From positions 1 through 34,168 of the forward strand of contig JAOPVV010000318.1 of the NCBI GenBank assembly GCA_025966005.1: a DNA stretch of 34,168 nucleotides. The letters run 5' to 3'. The notes beneath the pieces were generated by a model. It made no database searches. It was not told where the DNA came from and worked only from the letters and a program-made list of their open reading frames with translations. The position numbers were made by a program, and so were the translations under genes. Source of the stretch: Frankiales bacterium (GTDB lineage: Bacteria > Actinomycetota > Actinomycetes > Mycobacteriales > SCTD01). This document shows, piece after piece, positions 9,563 to 16,991 of this stretch. Every line of letters starts with the position of its first letter. Within the stretch, counting starts at the first letter, position 1.

Positions 9563-9636
9563 TGGGGCCGACGAGATTCGAACTCGCACTGTCACGGACC
9601 TAAACCGTGTGCCTCAGCCAGTTGGGCTACGGCCCC
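9563..9636 (-). tRNA. tRNA with UAG anticodon (nominally Leu), 74 nt incl. A73, short 5-nt variable loop, no encoded CCA
   Basis: GGGGCCG/CGGCCCC acceptor; GCC-CAACTGGCTGA-GGC D-arm; CACGG-TTTAGGT-CCGTG anticodon arm; ACAGT variable loop; GCGAG-TTCGAAT-CTCGT T-arm; A73. Confidence 0.93.
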
Positions 9637-10255
9637 TTCTCGCGACACCAGGTCGCGGTCTGAGCATGGCAGTTCGGGCACAGGAAGCGCAGGTTGGGGA
9701 GCCGGTTGTCGAGCCACTCGCCGTTCACGTGGTCGACGACGAGCGTCAGCGGCCGCCCCTGCCAGCGTGGCGGCAACCCGCACGCGCACACGTGCGGCAC
9801 GCCGCAGGCCAGCAGCGCGGCGCGCAGGGTGGTGGCGCGGACCCTGTGCGCCCCGGCGGGCAGCAGCACGAGCACCGTCTCCGGCGTCGGGCGGCGTCGG
9901 GTCGTGCCCCTGAGGTGCGCCTGGCCGGTGCAGTGGCTGGTGTCGATGCCCCCGGCCCGGATGCGGCGCGCGAGGTGCGCCTGCGTGCCGCCGCCTGCTT
10001 GACGTCCAGGGCCCGCAGCACCCCGGCGTAGCTGGACGACGCCGCGACCGCTCGGGCGAGCTGAGCCCTGCTGTAGGTGCGCCGCTCCGACTCCCAGTGG
10101 TCCAGGGAGACACCCAGCCCGGTCAGGCGTCGGCGCAGGTGGCTCCGGCGACTGGGCGTGCTCGTCAGCCCGAGCCGACCGAGCAGGTCCGACATCGCGT
10201 TGGCCCCTCGTGCCGCGGACGCCAGCTCGACGTCGGTGACCGTGCGGCTTCTCAA
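9627..10255 (-). pseudogene. HNH endonuclease, interrupted by an apparent 1-nt deletion near 9987-9996
   Basis: N-part ...AQLARAVAASSSYAGVLRALDVKQA in one frame (10255-based) and C-part GGTQAHLARRIRAGGIDTSHCTGQ...HVCACGLPPRWQGRPLTLVVDHVNGEWLDNRLPNLRFLCPNCHAQT in another; adding one G to GCGGCGGCACG restores KQAGGTQAHLARRI. Confidence 0.85.
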
Positions 10256-10340
10256 GCCCCGACGGTGCCGGCCGGCTCCGACATCGCCGGCCCGTCTTCC
10301 ACAGGCTCGGACGATCTTGCGGGATCCGCAGGTGCGGCTC

Positions 10341-10346
10341 TAGGCT
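10341..10346 (+). promoter_or_regulatory. TANNNT -10 (TAGGCT) with TTGCGG at 10317-10322 (18-bp spacer); leaderless candidate
   Basis: TTGCGG-N18-TAGGCT-CACCAGC-ATG. Confidence 0.5.
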
Positions 10347-10353
10347 CACCAGC

Positions 10354-10746
10354 ATGCCGCAGATGAGGATGCGCGAGGCGGCCGTTCTGCTCGGGGTCAG
10401 CGACGACACGGTCCGGCGGTGGGCCGAGAGCGGGCGGCTGGCGACGACGCGCGACGAGGCGGGGCGCCAGGTGGTCGACGGGGTCGACCTGGCTGCGCTG
10501 GCGCGGTCGTTGGCCGACGAGCCCGAGCCGTCGCGGGAGTCGGCGCGCAACCACCTGACGGGGATCGTCACGAGGGTGCTGCGCGACGGCGTCATGGCCC
10601 AGGTCGACCTGCAGGCCGGACCGTTCCGCCTGGTGTCGCTGATGAGCCGTGAGGCGGCCGACGAGCTGGGGCTGGAGGTCGGCGTGCTGGCGACGGCGTC
10701 GGTGAAGGCGACCCAGGTCGTCATCGCCCTGCCGAGCGGACGGTGA
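10354..10746 (+). CDS. HTH + TOBE (Mop) domain molybdenum-pterin-binding/regulatory protein
   Basis: MRMREAAVLLGVSDDTVRRWAESGRL (MerR/excisionase-like HTH) and NHLTGIVTRVLRDGVMAQVDLQAGPFRLVSLMSREAADELGLEVG (TOBE); upstream of modABC. Confidence 0.88.
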   Translation: MPQMRMREAAVLLGVSDDTVRRWAESGRLATTRDEAGRQVVDGVDLAALARSLADEPEPSRESARNHLTGIVTRVLRDGVMAQVDLQAGPFRLVSLMSREAADELGLEVGVLATASVKATQVVIALPSGR

Positions 10747-11519
10747 CGCGCGGACGGACGGTAACCCGCCGGCGGGCCGCGGCGGTCGTCGTGGTCGCAG
10801 CCGTGGCGGCCCTGACCGGCTGTGCGGCCGACGAGCCCGCGGGTGCCCGGCTCGTGGTGCTGGCGGCCGCCTCCCTCACCGACGTCCTGCCCCCCATCGC
10901 CGAGCAGTTCGAGCGGACCCACCCGGGTACGCAGGTCGTGCTGTCGTTCGGCGGCAGCGCCGGCCTGGCGCAGTCGGTCGCGGCCGGAGCGCCGGCCGAC
11001 GTCCTGGCCGTGGCCAGCCCGGCGGCCCTGCAGGTGGTCCTCGACAGCGGCGACTCCGTGGGCGAGCCGGTCGTGTTCGCCCGAAACAGCCTCGAGATCG
11101 CCGTGCCGACAGGCAATCCGGGCGCGGTGACCGGTCTGGCGGACTTCGCCCGCGACGACCTCGACCTCGCCGTCTGCGCGGCGCAGGTGCCGTGCGGGGC
11201 GGCAGCGGCGTCCGCCTTCACCGTCGCGCGGGTCGACCCGCGGCCCGACACCCTCGAGCAGGACGTCCGCGCCGTGCTGACCAAGGTCCGCACCGGCGAG
11301 GTCGACGCCGGGCTCGTCTACGCCACCGACGTCCGGGCGGCCGGCGACGACGTCGAGGGCGTCACGCTGCCGCCGGCGCAGCGCGTCCCGGCCGACTACC
11401 CGGCGGTGGCCCTCTCCGGTGGCGCGTCGCCCGACCTGGCCGCCGACCTCGTCGCCGCGCTGCTCGGCGCCGACGCCCAGCGGGAGCTCGCCGCCGCCGG
11501 CTTCCTGCCCCCACTGTGA
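10743..11519 (+). CDS. modA: Molybdate ABC transporter substrate-binding protein
   Basis: Lipobox LTGCAADEP; LVVLAAASLTDVLPPIAEQFERTHPGTQVVLSFGGSAGLAQSVAAGAPADV. Confidence 0.94.
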   Translation: MTRGRTVTRRRAAAVVVVAAVAALTGCAADEPAGARLVVLAAASLTDVLPPIAEQFERTHPGTQVVLSFGGSAGLAQSVAAGAPADVLAVASPAALQVVLDSGDSVGEPVVFARNSLEIAVPTGNPGAVTGLADFARDDLDLAVCAAQVPCGAAAASAFTVARVDPRPDTLEQDVRAVLTKVRTGEVDAGLVYATDVRAAGDDVEGVTLPPAQRVPADYPAVALSGGASPDLAADLVAALLGADAQRELAAAGFLPPL

Positions 11520-12307
11520 GGCGCACGCGCCGTCGACCCCCCGCCGTCCTGCTCGCACCCGGGGTCCTCGCCCTGGCCCTGCTCGTCCTGCCCCTGCTGG
11601 CGCTGCTGCTGCGGGCGCCGTGGTCGGCGCTGCCGCGCCTGCTGCGCGAGCCGGCCGTCGGGGAGGCGCTGCGGCTCTCGCTCGGCACCGCGGCGGTGGC
11701 GACCGGTCTGTGCGTCCTGCTCGGGGTGCCGCTGGCCTGGCTGCTGGCCCGGGCCGACCTGCCGGGACGCGCGGTCGTCCGCGCGCTGGTCACCGTCCCG
11801 CTGGTACTGCCCCCCGTCGTCGGGGGCGTGGCGCTGCTGCTGCTGCTCGGCCGCCGGGGCGTCGTCGGCCGTCCGCTCGAGGCGCTGACCGGCCTCACCC
11901 TGCCCTTCACCCCCGCCGCCGTCGTGCTGGCCGAGACGTTCGTCGCGCTGCCGTTCCTCGTGCTCGCCGTCGAGGGGGCGCTGCGGGGCGCCGACCGCCG
12001 CTACGAGGAGGTCGCGGCGACCCTCGGCGGCACCCGCTGGCACGTCTTCCGGACCGTGACCCTTCCGTTGGTCGCCCCGGGCGTCGCGGCCGGCGCCGTG
12101 CTGTCGTTCGCCCGGGCGCTGGGCGAGTTCGGCGCCACGATCACCTTCGCCGGCAGCTTCCCGGGGCGCACGCAGACCATGCCGCTGGCCATCTACCTCG
12201 CCCTCGAGACCGACCCGGAGGCGGCGATCGCGCTGTCGCTGGTGCTGCTGCTCGTGTCGGTGGCGGTGCTGGCCGGGCTGCGCGAGCGCTGGACAGCCGT
12301 CCGATGA
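11516..12307 (+). CDS. modB: Molybdate ABC transporter permease
   Basis: ModB/CysTW-like membrane protein with EEVAATLGGTRWHVFRTVTLPLVAPGVAAGAVLSFARALGEFGATITFAG; GTGA overlap with modA. Confidence 0.94.
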   Translation: MRRTRRRPPAVLLAPGVLALALLVLPLLALLLRAPWSALPRLLREPAVGEALRLSLGTAAVATGLCVLLGVPLAWLLARADLPGRAVVRALVTVPLVLPPVVGGVALLLLLGRRGVVGRPLEALTGLTLPFTPAAVVLAETFVALPFLVLAVEGALRGADRRYEEVAATLGGTRWHVFRTVTLPLVAPGVAAGAVLSFARALGEFGATITFAGSFPGRTQTMPLAIYLALETDPEAAIALSLVLLLVSVAVLAGLRERWTAVR

Positions 12308-12317
12308 GCGCCGTCCG

Positions 12318-13370
12318 ATGAGGGCCGAGCTCGGCGTCGACCGTGACGCCTTCTCCCTGGACGTGGTCCTGGACGCCGAGCCGGGCGAGGTGCTGGCGCT
12401 GGTCGGGCCGAACGGCGCCGGCAAGACCACCGCCCTGCGCGCGCTGGCCGGGCTGCTGCCGCTGACCCGCGGCCGGCTCGCGGTCGGCGGGCAGGTGCTG
12501 GACGACCCGGCCGCCGGCGTGTTCGTGCCGCCCGAGCTCCGCAGGGTCGGGCTGGTGCCCCAGGACCACCTGCTGCTGCCGCACCTGTCCGCCGTGCAGA
12601 ACGTCGCCTACGGCCTGCGCGCCCGTGGGCTGCGCAAGCCGGAGGCGCTGGCCCGCGCGCTGGCCGGGCTCGACGGGGTCGGGCTCGCCGACCGGGCCGA
12701 CGCCCGTCCGCGCGAGCTCTCGGGCGGCCAGGCCCAGCGGGTCGCCCTCGCCCGCGCCCTGGTCACCGAGCCGGCCCTGCTCGTGCTCGACGAGCCGCTG
12801 GCCGCGCTCGACGCCGTGACCCGGCTGGACGTCCGCACCGACCTGCGCGCCCACCTCGAGGACTTCGCCGGCGTCACGGTGCTGGTCACCCACGACGCGG
12901 TCGACGCGCTCGTGCTGGCCGACCGGCTGGCCGTGCTCGACGCCGGCCGGGTCGTGCAGGAGGGCTGCCCGGCCGAGGTCGCCGCCAGTCCACAGGACGA
13001 CTACGTGGCCGAGCTCGTCGGGCTCGTGCTGCTGCGCGGCATCGGGCGGGGTCCCTGCACCGATCTGCACGGCGTCGAGCTGGCCGTGCCCGCGACCGGC
13101 GAGGTGCTGGTCGCCGTGGCGCCGTCCGCCGTGGGCCTGTCGCTCGACGGCCCGGGTTTCGCCGTCACGGTCCGCGGGGTGGAGCAGCACGGCTCATCCG
13201 TGCGGGTGCGGCTCGACGGCCCGCCGGACCTCGTGGCGGACGTCCCGGCGGCGCGGGTCGCCGAGCTCGGGCTGCACCGCGGCCAACGGGTGCGCGCGTC
13301 CGTCGCCCCACAGGACGTCGCCGTCTACGCCGCGTCGACGCCGAGGTCGCGGCGCAGCTTGGCGAGGTGA
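12318..13370 (+). CDS. modC: Molybdate ABC transporter ATP-binding protein
   Basis: GPNGAGKTT Walker A, LSGGQAQRVALARAL signature, LLVLDEP Walker B, C-terminal TOBE-like region. Confidence 0.93.
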   Translation: MRAELGVDRDAFSLDVVLDAEPGEVLALVGPNGAGKTTALRALAGLLPLTRGRLAVGGQVLDDPAAGVFVPPELRRVGLVPQDHLLLPHLSAVQNVAYGLRARGLRKPEALARALAGLDGVGLADRADARPRELSGGQAQRVALARALVTEPALLVLDEPLAALDAVTRLDVRTDLRAHLEDFAGVTVLVTHDAVDALVLADRLAVLDAGRVVQEGCPAEVAASPQDDYVAELVGLVLLRGIGRGPCTDLHGVELAVPATGEVLVAVAPSAVGLSLDGPGFAVTVRGVEQHGSSVRVRLDGPPDLVADVPAARVAELGLHRGQRVRASVAPQDVAVYAASTPRSRRSLAR

Positions 13371-13807
13371 CCCTTGGCCTTCACGGCGTACGACGCCAGC
13401 GTCAGCACGCCCTGCTCGTCGATGACGAAGGTCGAGCGGATCACGCCGACGACGGTCTTGCCGTAGAGCTGCTTCTCGCCGAAGGCGCCGTACGCGGTGA
13501 GCACGGCCTTGTCGGGATCGGACAGCAGCGGGAAGGTCAGGCCCTCGGCGTCGCGGAACGCCGCCAGCTTCGCCGGCGGGTCCGGCGACAGGCCCACGAC
13601 CGCGTAGCCGGCGGCCTGCAGCGCCGGCAGGCTGTCCTGGAAGTCGCAGGCCTGCGTCGTGCAGCCGGGGGTCGCGGCGGCCGGGTAGACGTACAGCAGC
13701 ACCTTCTGCCCGCGCAGGTCGGCGAGCGCGACGGCGTTCCCGTCGGCGTCGGGGAGGGTGAAGTCCGGGGCCCGGTCGCCCGGGGCGAGGCGGGGAGTGG
13801 CAGCCAT
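13325..13807 (-). CDS. bcp: Thioredoxin-dependent peroxiredoxin, BCP type
   Basis: MAATPRLAPGDRAPDFTLPDADGNAVALADLRGQKVLLYVYPAAATPGCTTQACDFQDSL. Confidence 0.95.
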   Translation of the reverse strand: MAATPRLAPGDRAPDFTLPDADGNAVALADLRGQKVLLYVYPAAATPGCTTQACDFQDSLPALQAAGYAVVGLSPDPPAKLAAFRDAEGLTFPLLSDPDKAVLTAYGAFGEKQLYGKTVVGVIRSTFVIDEQGVLTLASYAVKAKGHLAKLRRDLGVDAA

Positions 13808-13840
13808 GCGCGCCAGTCTGCCTGCGGGCAGGATGAGGCC

Positions 13841-15730
13841 ATGGCGCACCCCCGTGAACCCGGCCTGCGCATCGAGGACTACGCCGTCGTCGGCGACACC
13901 CACACGATGGCCCTGGTCGGCAGCAACGGCTCGATCGACTGGCTCTGCATGCCGCGCTTCGACGCCGCGGCGATGTTCGCCGGCCTGCTCGGCGACGAGG
14001 GCAACGGGCGGTGGCAGATCTGCCCCCGTGGCCTGGCCGACGGCGTCGTGCTCCGGACCTCGCGCCGCTACCGCGAGGGCACGCTCGTGCTCGAGACCGA
14101 GTGGGAGACGGCCACCGGCGTCGTGCGGCTGACCGACGCGATGCCACCCCGGAACGAGCACGCCGACATCGTCCGGCGCGTCGAGGGCGTGCGCGGCGAG
14201 GTCGAGATGGCGATGCGCTGGGTCATCCGCTTCGGCTACGGCACGGTCGTCCCCTGGGTGCGCCGCAGCACCGACGACGACGGCCACGAGGTGCTGCTGG
14301 CGATCGCCGGACCGGACGCCGTGGTGCTGCGGGGCGACGTCCTGCCGCACGCCGACCATCGCGGTGCCGACCGCTCCCACCACGCGTACTTCACCGTCCG
14401 CGAGGGCGACGTCGTCGACAGCGCGATGGTCTGGTTCCCCTCGCACGAGCCGGTCCCGCACCCCCACACGGTCGCCGAGGGGATCGCCCAGACCGAGGAG
14501 CACTGGTCGCAGTGGTCGGCCCGCTCGACCTACGACGGGCCCTACGCCGAGGCCGTCGAACGGTCGCTCATCACGCTGAAGGCCATGACCTACCGGCCGA
14601 CCGGCGGGATCGTCGCGGCGCCCACGACGTCGCTGCCGGAGGCGGTCGGCGGGGCCCGCAACTGGGACTACCGCTACTGCTGGATCCGCGACGCCGCGCT
14701 GTGCCTGCACTCGCTGCTCGACGCCGGCTACACCGAGGAGGCCGACCAGTGGCGCGCGTGGCTGCTGCGGGCGGTCGCGGGCTCGCCCGACCAGATGCAG
14801 ATCATGTACGGCGTCGCCGGGGAGCGGATCCTGCCGGAGAGCGAGCTGGCTCACCTGGGCGGCTACGAGGGCAGCCTGCCGGTGCGGATCGGCAACGGCG
14901 CCGCGACGCAGTTCCAGCTCGACGTCTACGGCGAGCTGATCTCCGCGCTGCACCTGGCCGCGGTCACCGGACTGGACGGCGACCCCTTCGCCTGGGCCGT
15001 GCAGAAGGCGGTGCTGCGCCACCTCGAGCGGGTGCGCGAGGAGCCCGACAGCGGCCTGTGGGAGGTCCGCGGGCCGCGGCGCCGCTTCACCCACTCGCAG
15101 GTCATGGTGTGGGTCGCCTTCGACCGGGCCGTGCGCACGGCCGAGCTGCTCGGGCTGGACGGCGACGTCGAGCGCTGGCGGGCCGTGCGCGATGAGGTGC
15201 ACGCGGAGGTGTGCGACCTCGGCTGGGACGACGAGATCGGCGCGTTCACCCAGTACTACGGCGGCACGACCCTCGACGCGTCGCTGCTGGTGCTGGCCAA
15301 GGTCGGCTTCCTGCCGGGCGACGACCCCCGCTTCGTCTCCACCGTCGACGCGGTCAGCCGCGAGCTGCGGCACGGTCCGCTGGTCGACCGGTACGCCACC
15401 GACGTCGTCGTCGACGGGGCCTCGGTCGACGGGCTCGCCGCCGGCGAGGGCAGTTTCCTGGCGTGCTCGTTCTGGCTGGTCGAGGCGCTCGCCGTCTCCG
15501 GCCGGGTCGACGAGGCGACCGCGATGTTCGAGGAGCTGCTCGCGCTGCGCAACGACGTCGGCCTGCTCGCGGAGGAGTACGACGGCCGGCTCGGGCGGAT
15601 GACCGGCAACTTCCCGCAGGCCTTCAGCCACCTCGCGCTGGTCGACGCCGCCATCACCCTGCAGGCGCTGGGTCGCTCCGCACTGGGTTCCTCCGGGGGC
15701 GCCGCGGGCACGGACCCCGGCAGGACATGA
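13841..15730 (+). CDS. Glycoside hydrolase family 15 protein (glucoamylase/trehalase-like)
   Basis: IEDYAVVGDTHTMALVGSNGSIDWLCMPRFD; SLPEAVGGARNWDYRYCWIRDAA; GEGSFLACSFWLVEALA. Confidence 0.93.
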   Translation: MAHPREPGLRIEDYAVVGDTHTMALVGSNGSIDWLCMPRFDAAAMFAGLLGDEGNGRWQICPRGLADGVVLRTSRRYREGTLVLETEWETATGVVRLTDAMPPRNEHADIVRRVEGVRGEVEMAMRWVIRFGYGTVVPWVRRSTDDDGHEVLLAIAGPDAVVLRGDVLPHADHRGADRSHHAYFTVREGDVVDSAMVWFPSHEPVPHPHTVAEGIAQTEEHWSQWSARSTYDGPYAEAVERSLITLKAMTYRPTGGIVAAPTTSLPEAVGGARNWDYRYCWIRDAALCLHSLLDAGYTEEADQWRAWLLRAVAGSPDQMQIMYGVAGERILPESELAHLGGYEGSLPVRIGNGAATQFQLDVYGELISALHLAAVTGLDGDPFAWAVQKAVLRHLERVREEPDSGLWEVRGPRRRFTHSQVMVWVAFDRAVRTAELLGLDGDVERWRAVRDEVHAEVCDLGWDDEIGAFTQYYGGTTLDASLLVLAKVGFLPGDDPRFVSTVDAVSRELRHGPLVDRYATDVVVDGASVDGLAAGEGSFLACSFWLVEALAVSGRVDEATAMFEELLALRNDVGLLAEEYDGRLGRMTGNFPQAFSHLALVDAAITLQALGRSALGSSGGAAGTDPGRT

Positions 15731-15773
15731 TCAGGACCGGGCAGGACGAGGCGGCCCGGCGACAGCAGGGCCA

Positions 15774-15800
15774 GACCACAGCAGGCCCGGACCACAGCAG
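15774..15800. repeat. Direct repeat GACCACAGCAG x2, 16-bp period, in DUF3618 gene 5' region
   Basis: GACCACAGCAG at 15774-15784 and 15790-15800. Confidence 0.7.
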
Positions 15801-15813
15801 AGGAGCACCGACG

Positions 15814-16491
15814 GTGGCGAGTGACGGCAAGGACGACGCGGTCGAGGGATCGTGGAGCCCCAAGCGGCCCCGGACGGCTGGCGAGCAGCGCTCGACCTCC
15901 ACGGAGGTCCCGTCGGCGGTGGCTCCCAGCACGGCCGGCAAGGACCCGGAGGCGCTGGCGGCCGACATCGAGCGCACCCGTGAGGAGCTCGCCGAGACGC
16001 TCGACGCCATCGCCGACAAGGTGAGCCCGAAGCGGGTCGCCAAGCGGACCAAGGCGCAGGTCGGGGAGCGCGTCAAGGAGACCGCCGCCAAGGCCGAGGA
16101 CGCCGTGAAGACGGGCGCGCACGCCGCAGCCGAGACGGTCAAGGAGGCGGCCGGCTCGGTGAAGGAGAGCGCCATCGCCGCCACGGCAGCCGCCAAGGAG
16201 AAGGTCGGCGGCACCGAGGACGCGTCCTCCCGCCGGCTGTCCGCCCCGTCGCCCGTGCTCGCCGCACCGCACCCGCTGTCGCAGGAGACCGTGACGATCC
16301 CGGTGTCGTCGGCCGGCGCCCTGGCCGACGCGACCCCGCCGCCGGTGACCGCACCGGCCGGGTCGCAGGTCCCGCCCTACCGCTCCACGACCTCCGCGAT
16401 GTCGACGGCGCCGTCGCGGCTGCCGGTGTACGCGGGCGCCGCAGCGGCCCTCGCCGTGGTGCTGCTCCTGCTGCGCCGCCGACGCCGCTGA
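15814..16491 (+). CDS. DUF3618 domain membrane-anchored protein
   Basis: DPEALAADIERTREELAETLDAIADKVSPKRVAKRTK (DUF3618), Ala/Lys-rich helical region, C-terminal TM + [10 protein letters not shown] upstream of GTG. Confidence 0.87.
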   Translation: MASDGKDDAVEGSWSPKRPRTAGEQRSTSTEVPSAVAPSTAGKDPEALAADIERTREELAETLDAIADKVSPKRVAKRTKAQVGERVKETAAKAEDAVKTGAHAAAETVKEAAGSVKESAIAATAAAKEKVGGTEDASSRRLSAPSPVLAAPHPLSQETVTIPVSSAGALADATPPPVTAPAGSQVPPYRSTTSAMSTAPSRLPVYAGAAAALAVVLLLLRRRRR

Positions 16492-16991
16492 CCGCCCCGC
16501 CCCGCCACCCCCCGGCGCCGGGTCCGGGCCAGGAGTCGGTCTGGGACTACCCCCGTCCCCCGCGGCTCGAGCGCTCCGACCGACGGGTCGCCGTGGTGCT
16601 CGGGGGTGTCGAGGTGTGCCGCACGACGCGGGCCTGGCGAGTGCTCGAGACGAGCCACCCGCCGTCCTGGTACCTGCCGCGGGAGGACTGGCTGGACGGC
16701 TCGCTCGAGCCAGCCGCCGGCTCGTCCCTCTGCGAGTGGAAGGGCGTCGCGGCCTACCTCGACGTCGTCGGCGGCGGGCGGCGCGCGTCCCGGTCGGCCT
16801 GGACCTACCCGTCACCCGTGCGCGAGTTCGCCGCGCTGGCCGGGGCTGTCGCGGTGTACCCGGCCGCCGTCGACGCGTGCACCGTGGACGGCGAGGTGGT
16901 GCGCCCGCAGGAGGGCGGCTTCTACGGCGGCTGGGTCACCGGCGACGTCGTCGGCCCGTTCAAGGGCGCTCCGGGCACCTCGCACTGGTGA
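16488..16991 (+). CDS. DUF427 domain protein; proposed CTG start at 16488 (ORF-track GTG at 16593 truncates the domain)
   Basis: In-frame (M/L)TAPPRHPPAPGPGQESVWDYPRPPRLERSDRRVAVVLGGVEVCRTTRAWRVLETSHPPSWYLP...SLCEWKGVAAYLDV; no ATG/GTG/TTG between the DUF3618 stop and the conserved VWDYPRPPRLE. Confidence 0.82.
   Translation: MTAPPRHPPAPGPGQESVWDYPRPPRLERSDRRVAVVLGGVEVCRTTRAWRVLETSHPPSWYLPREDWLDGSLEPAAGSSLCEWKGVAAYLDVVGGGRRASRSAWTYPSPVREFAALAGAVAVYPAAVDACTVDGEVVRPQEGGFYGGWVTGDVVGPFKGAPGTSHW

Noticed and set aside
9563-10255. Integrative element inserted at the tRNA
   Set aside because: No integrase, no duplicated tRNA 3' end (att repeat) and no phage genes visible; the HNH gene lies on the 5' side of the tRNA rather than the usual 3' attachment side.
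9627-11558. 643-aa minus-strand ORF
   Set aside because: Only the last part carries HNH motifs; the upstream portion is antisense to modA and the Mop-like regulator.
13325-15631. 768-aa minus-strand ORF
   Set aside because: Only the C-terminal part (from 13807) is real (bcp); the N-terminal ~600 aa are antisense to the GH15 gene.
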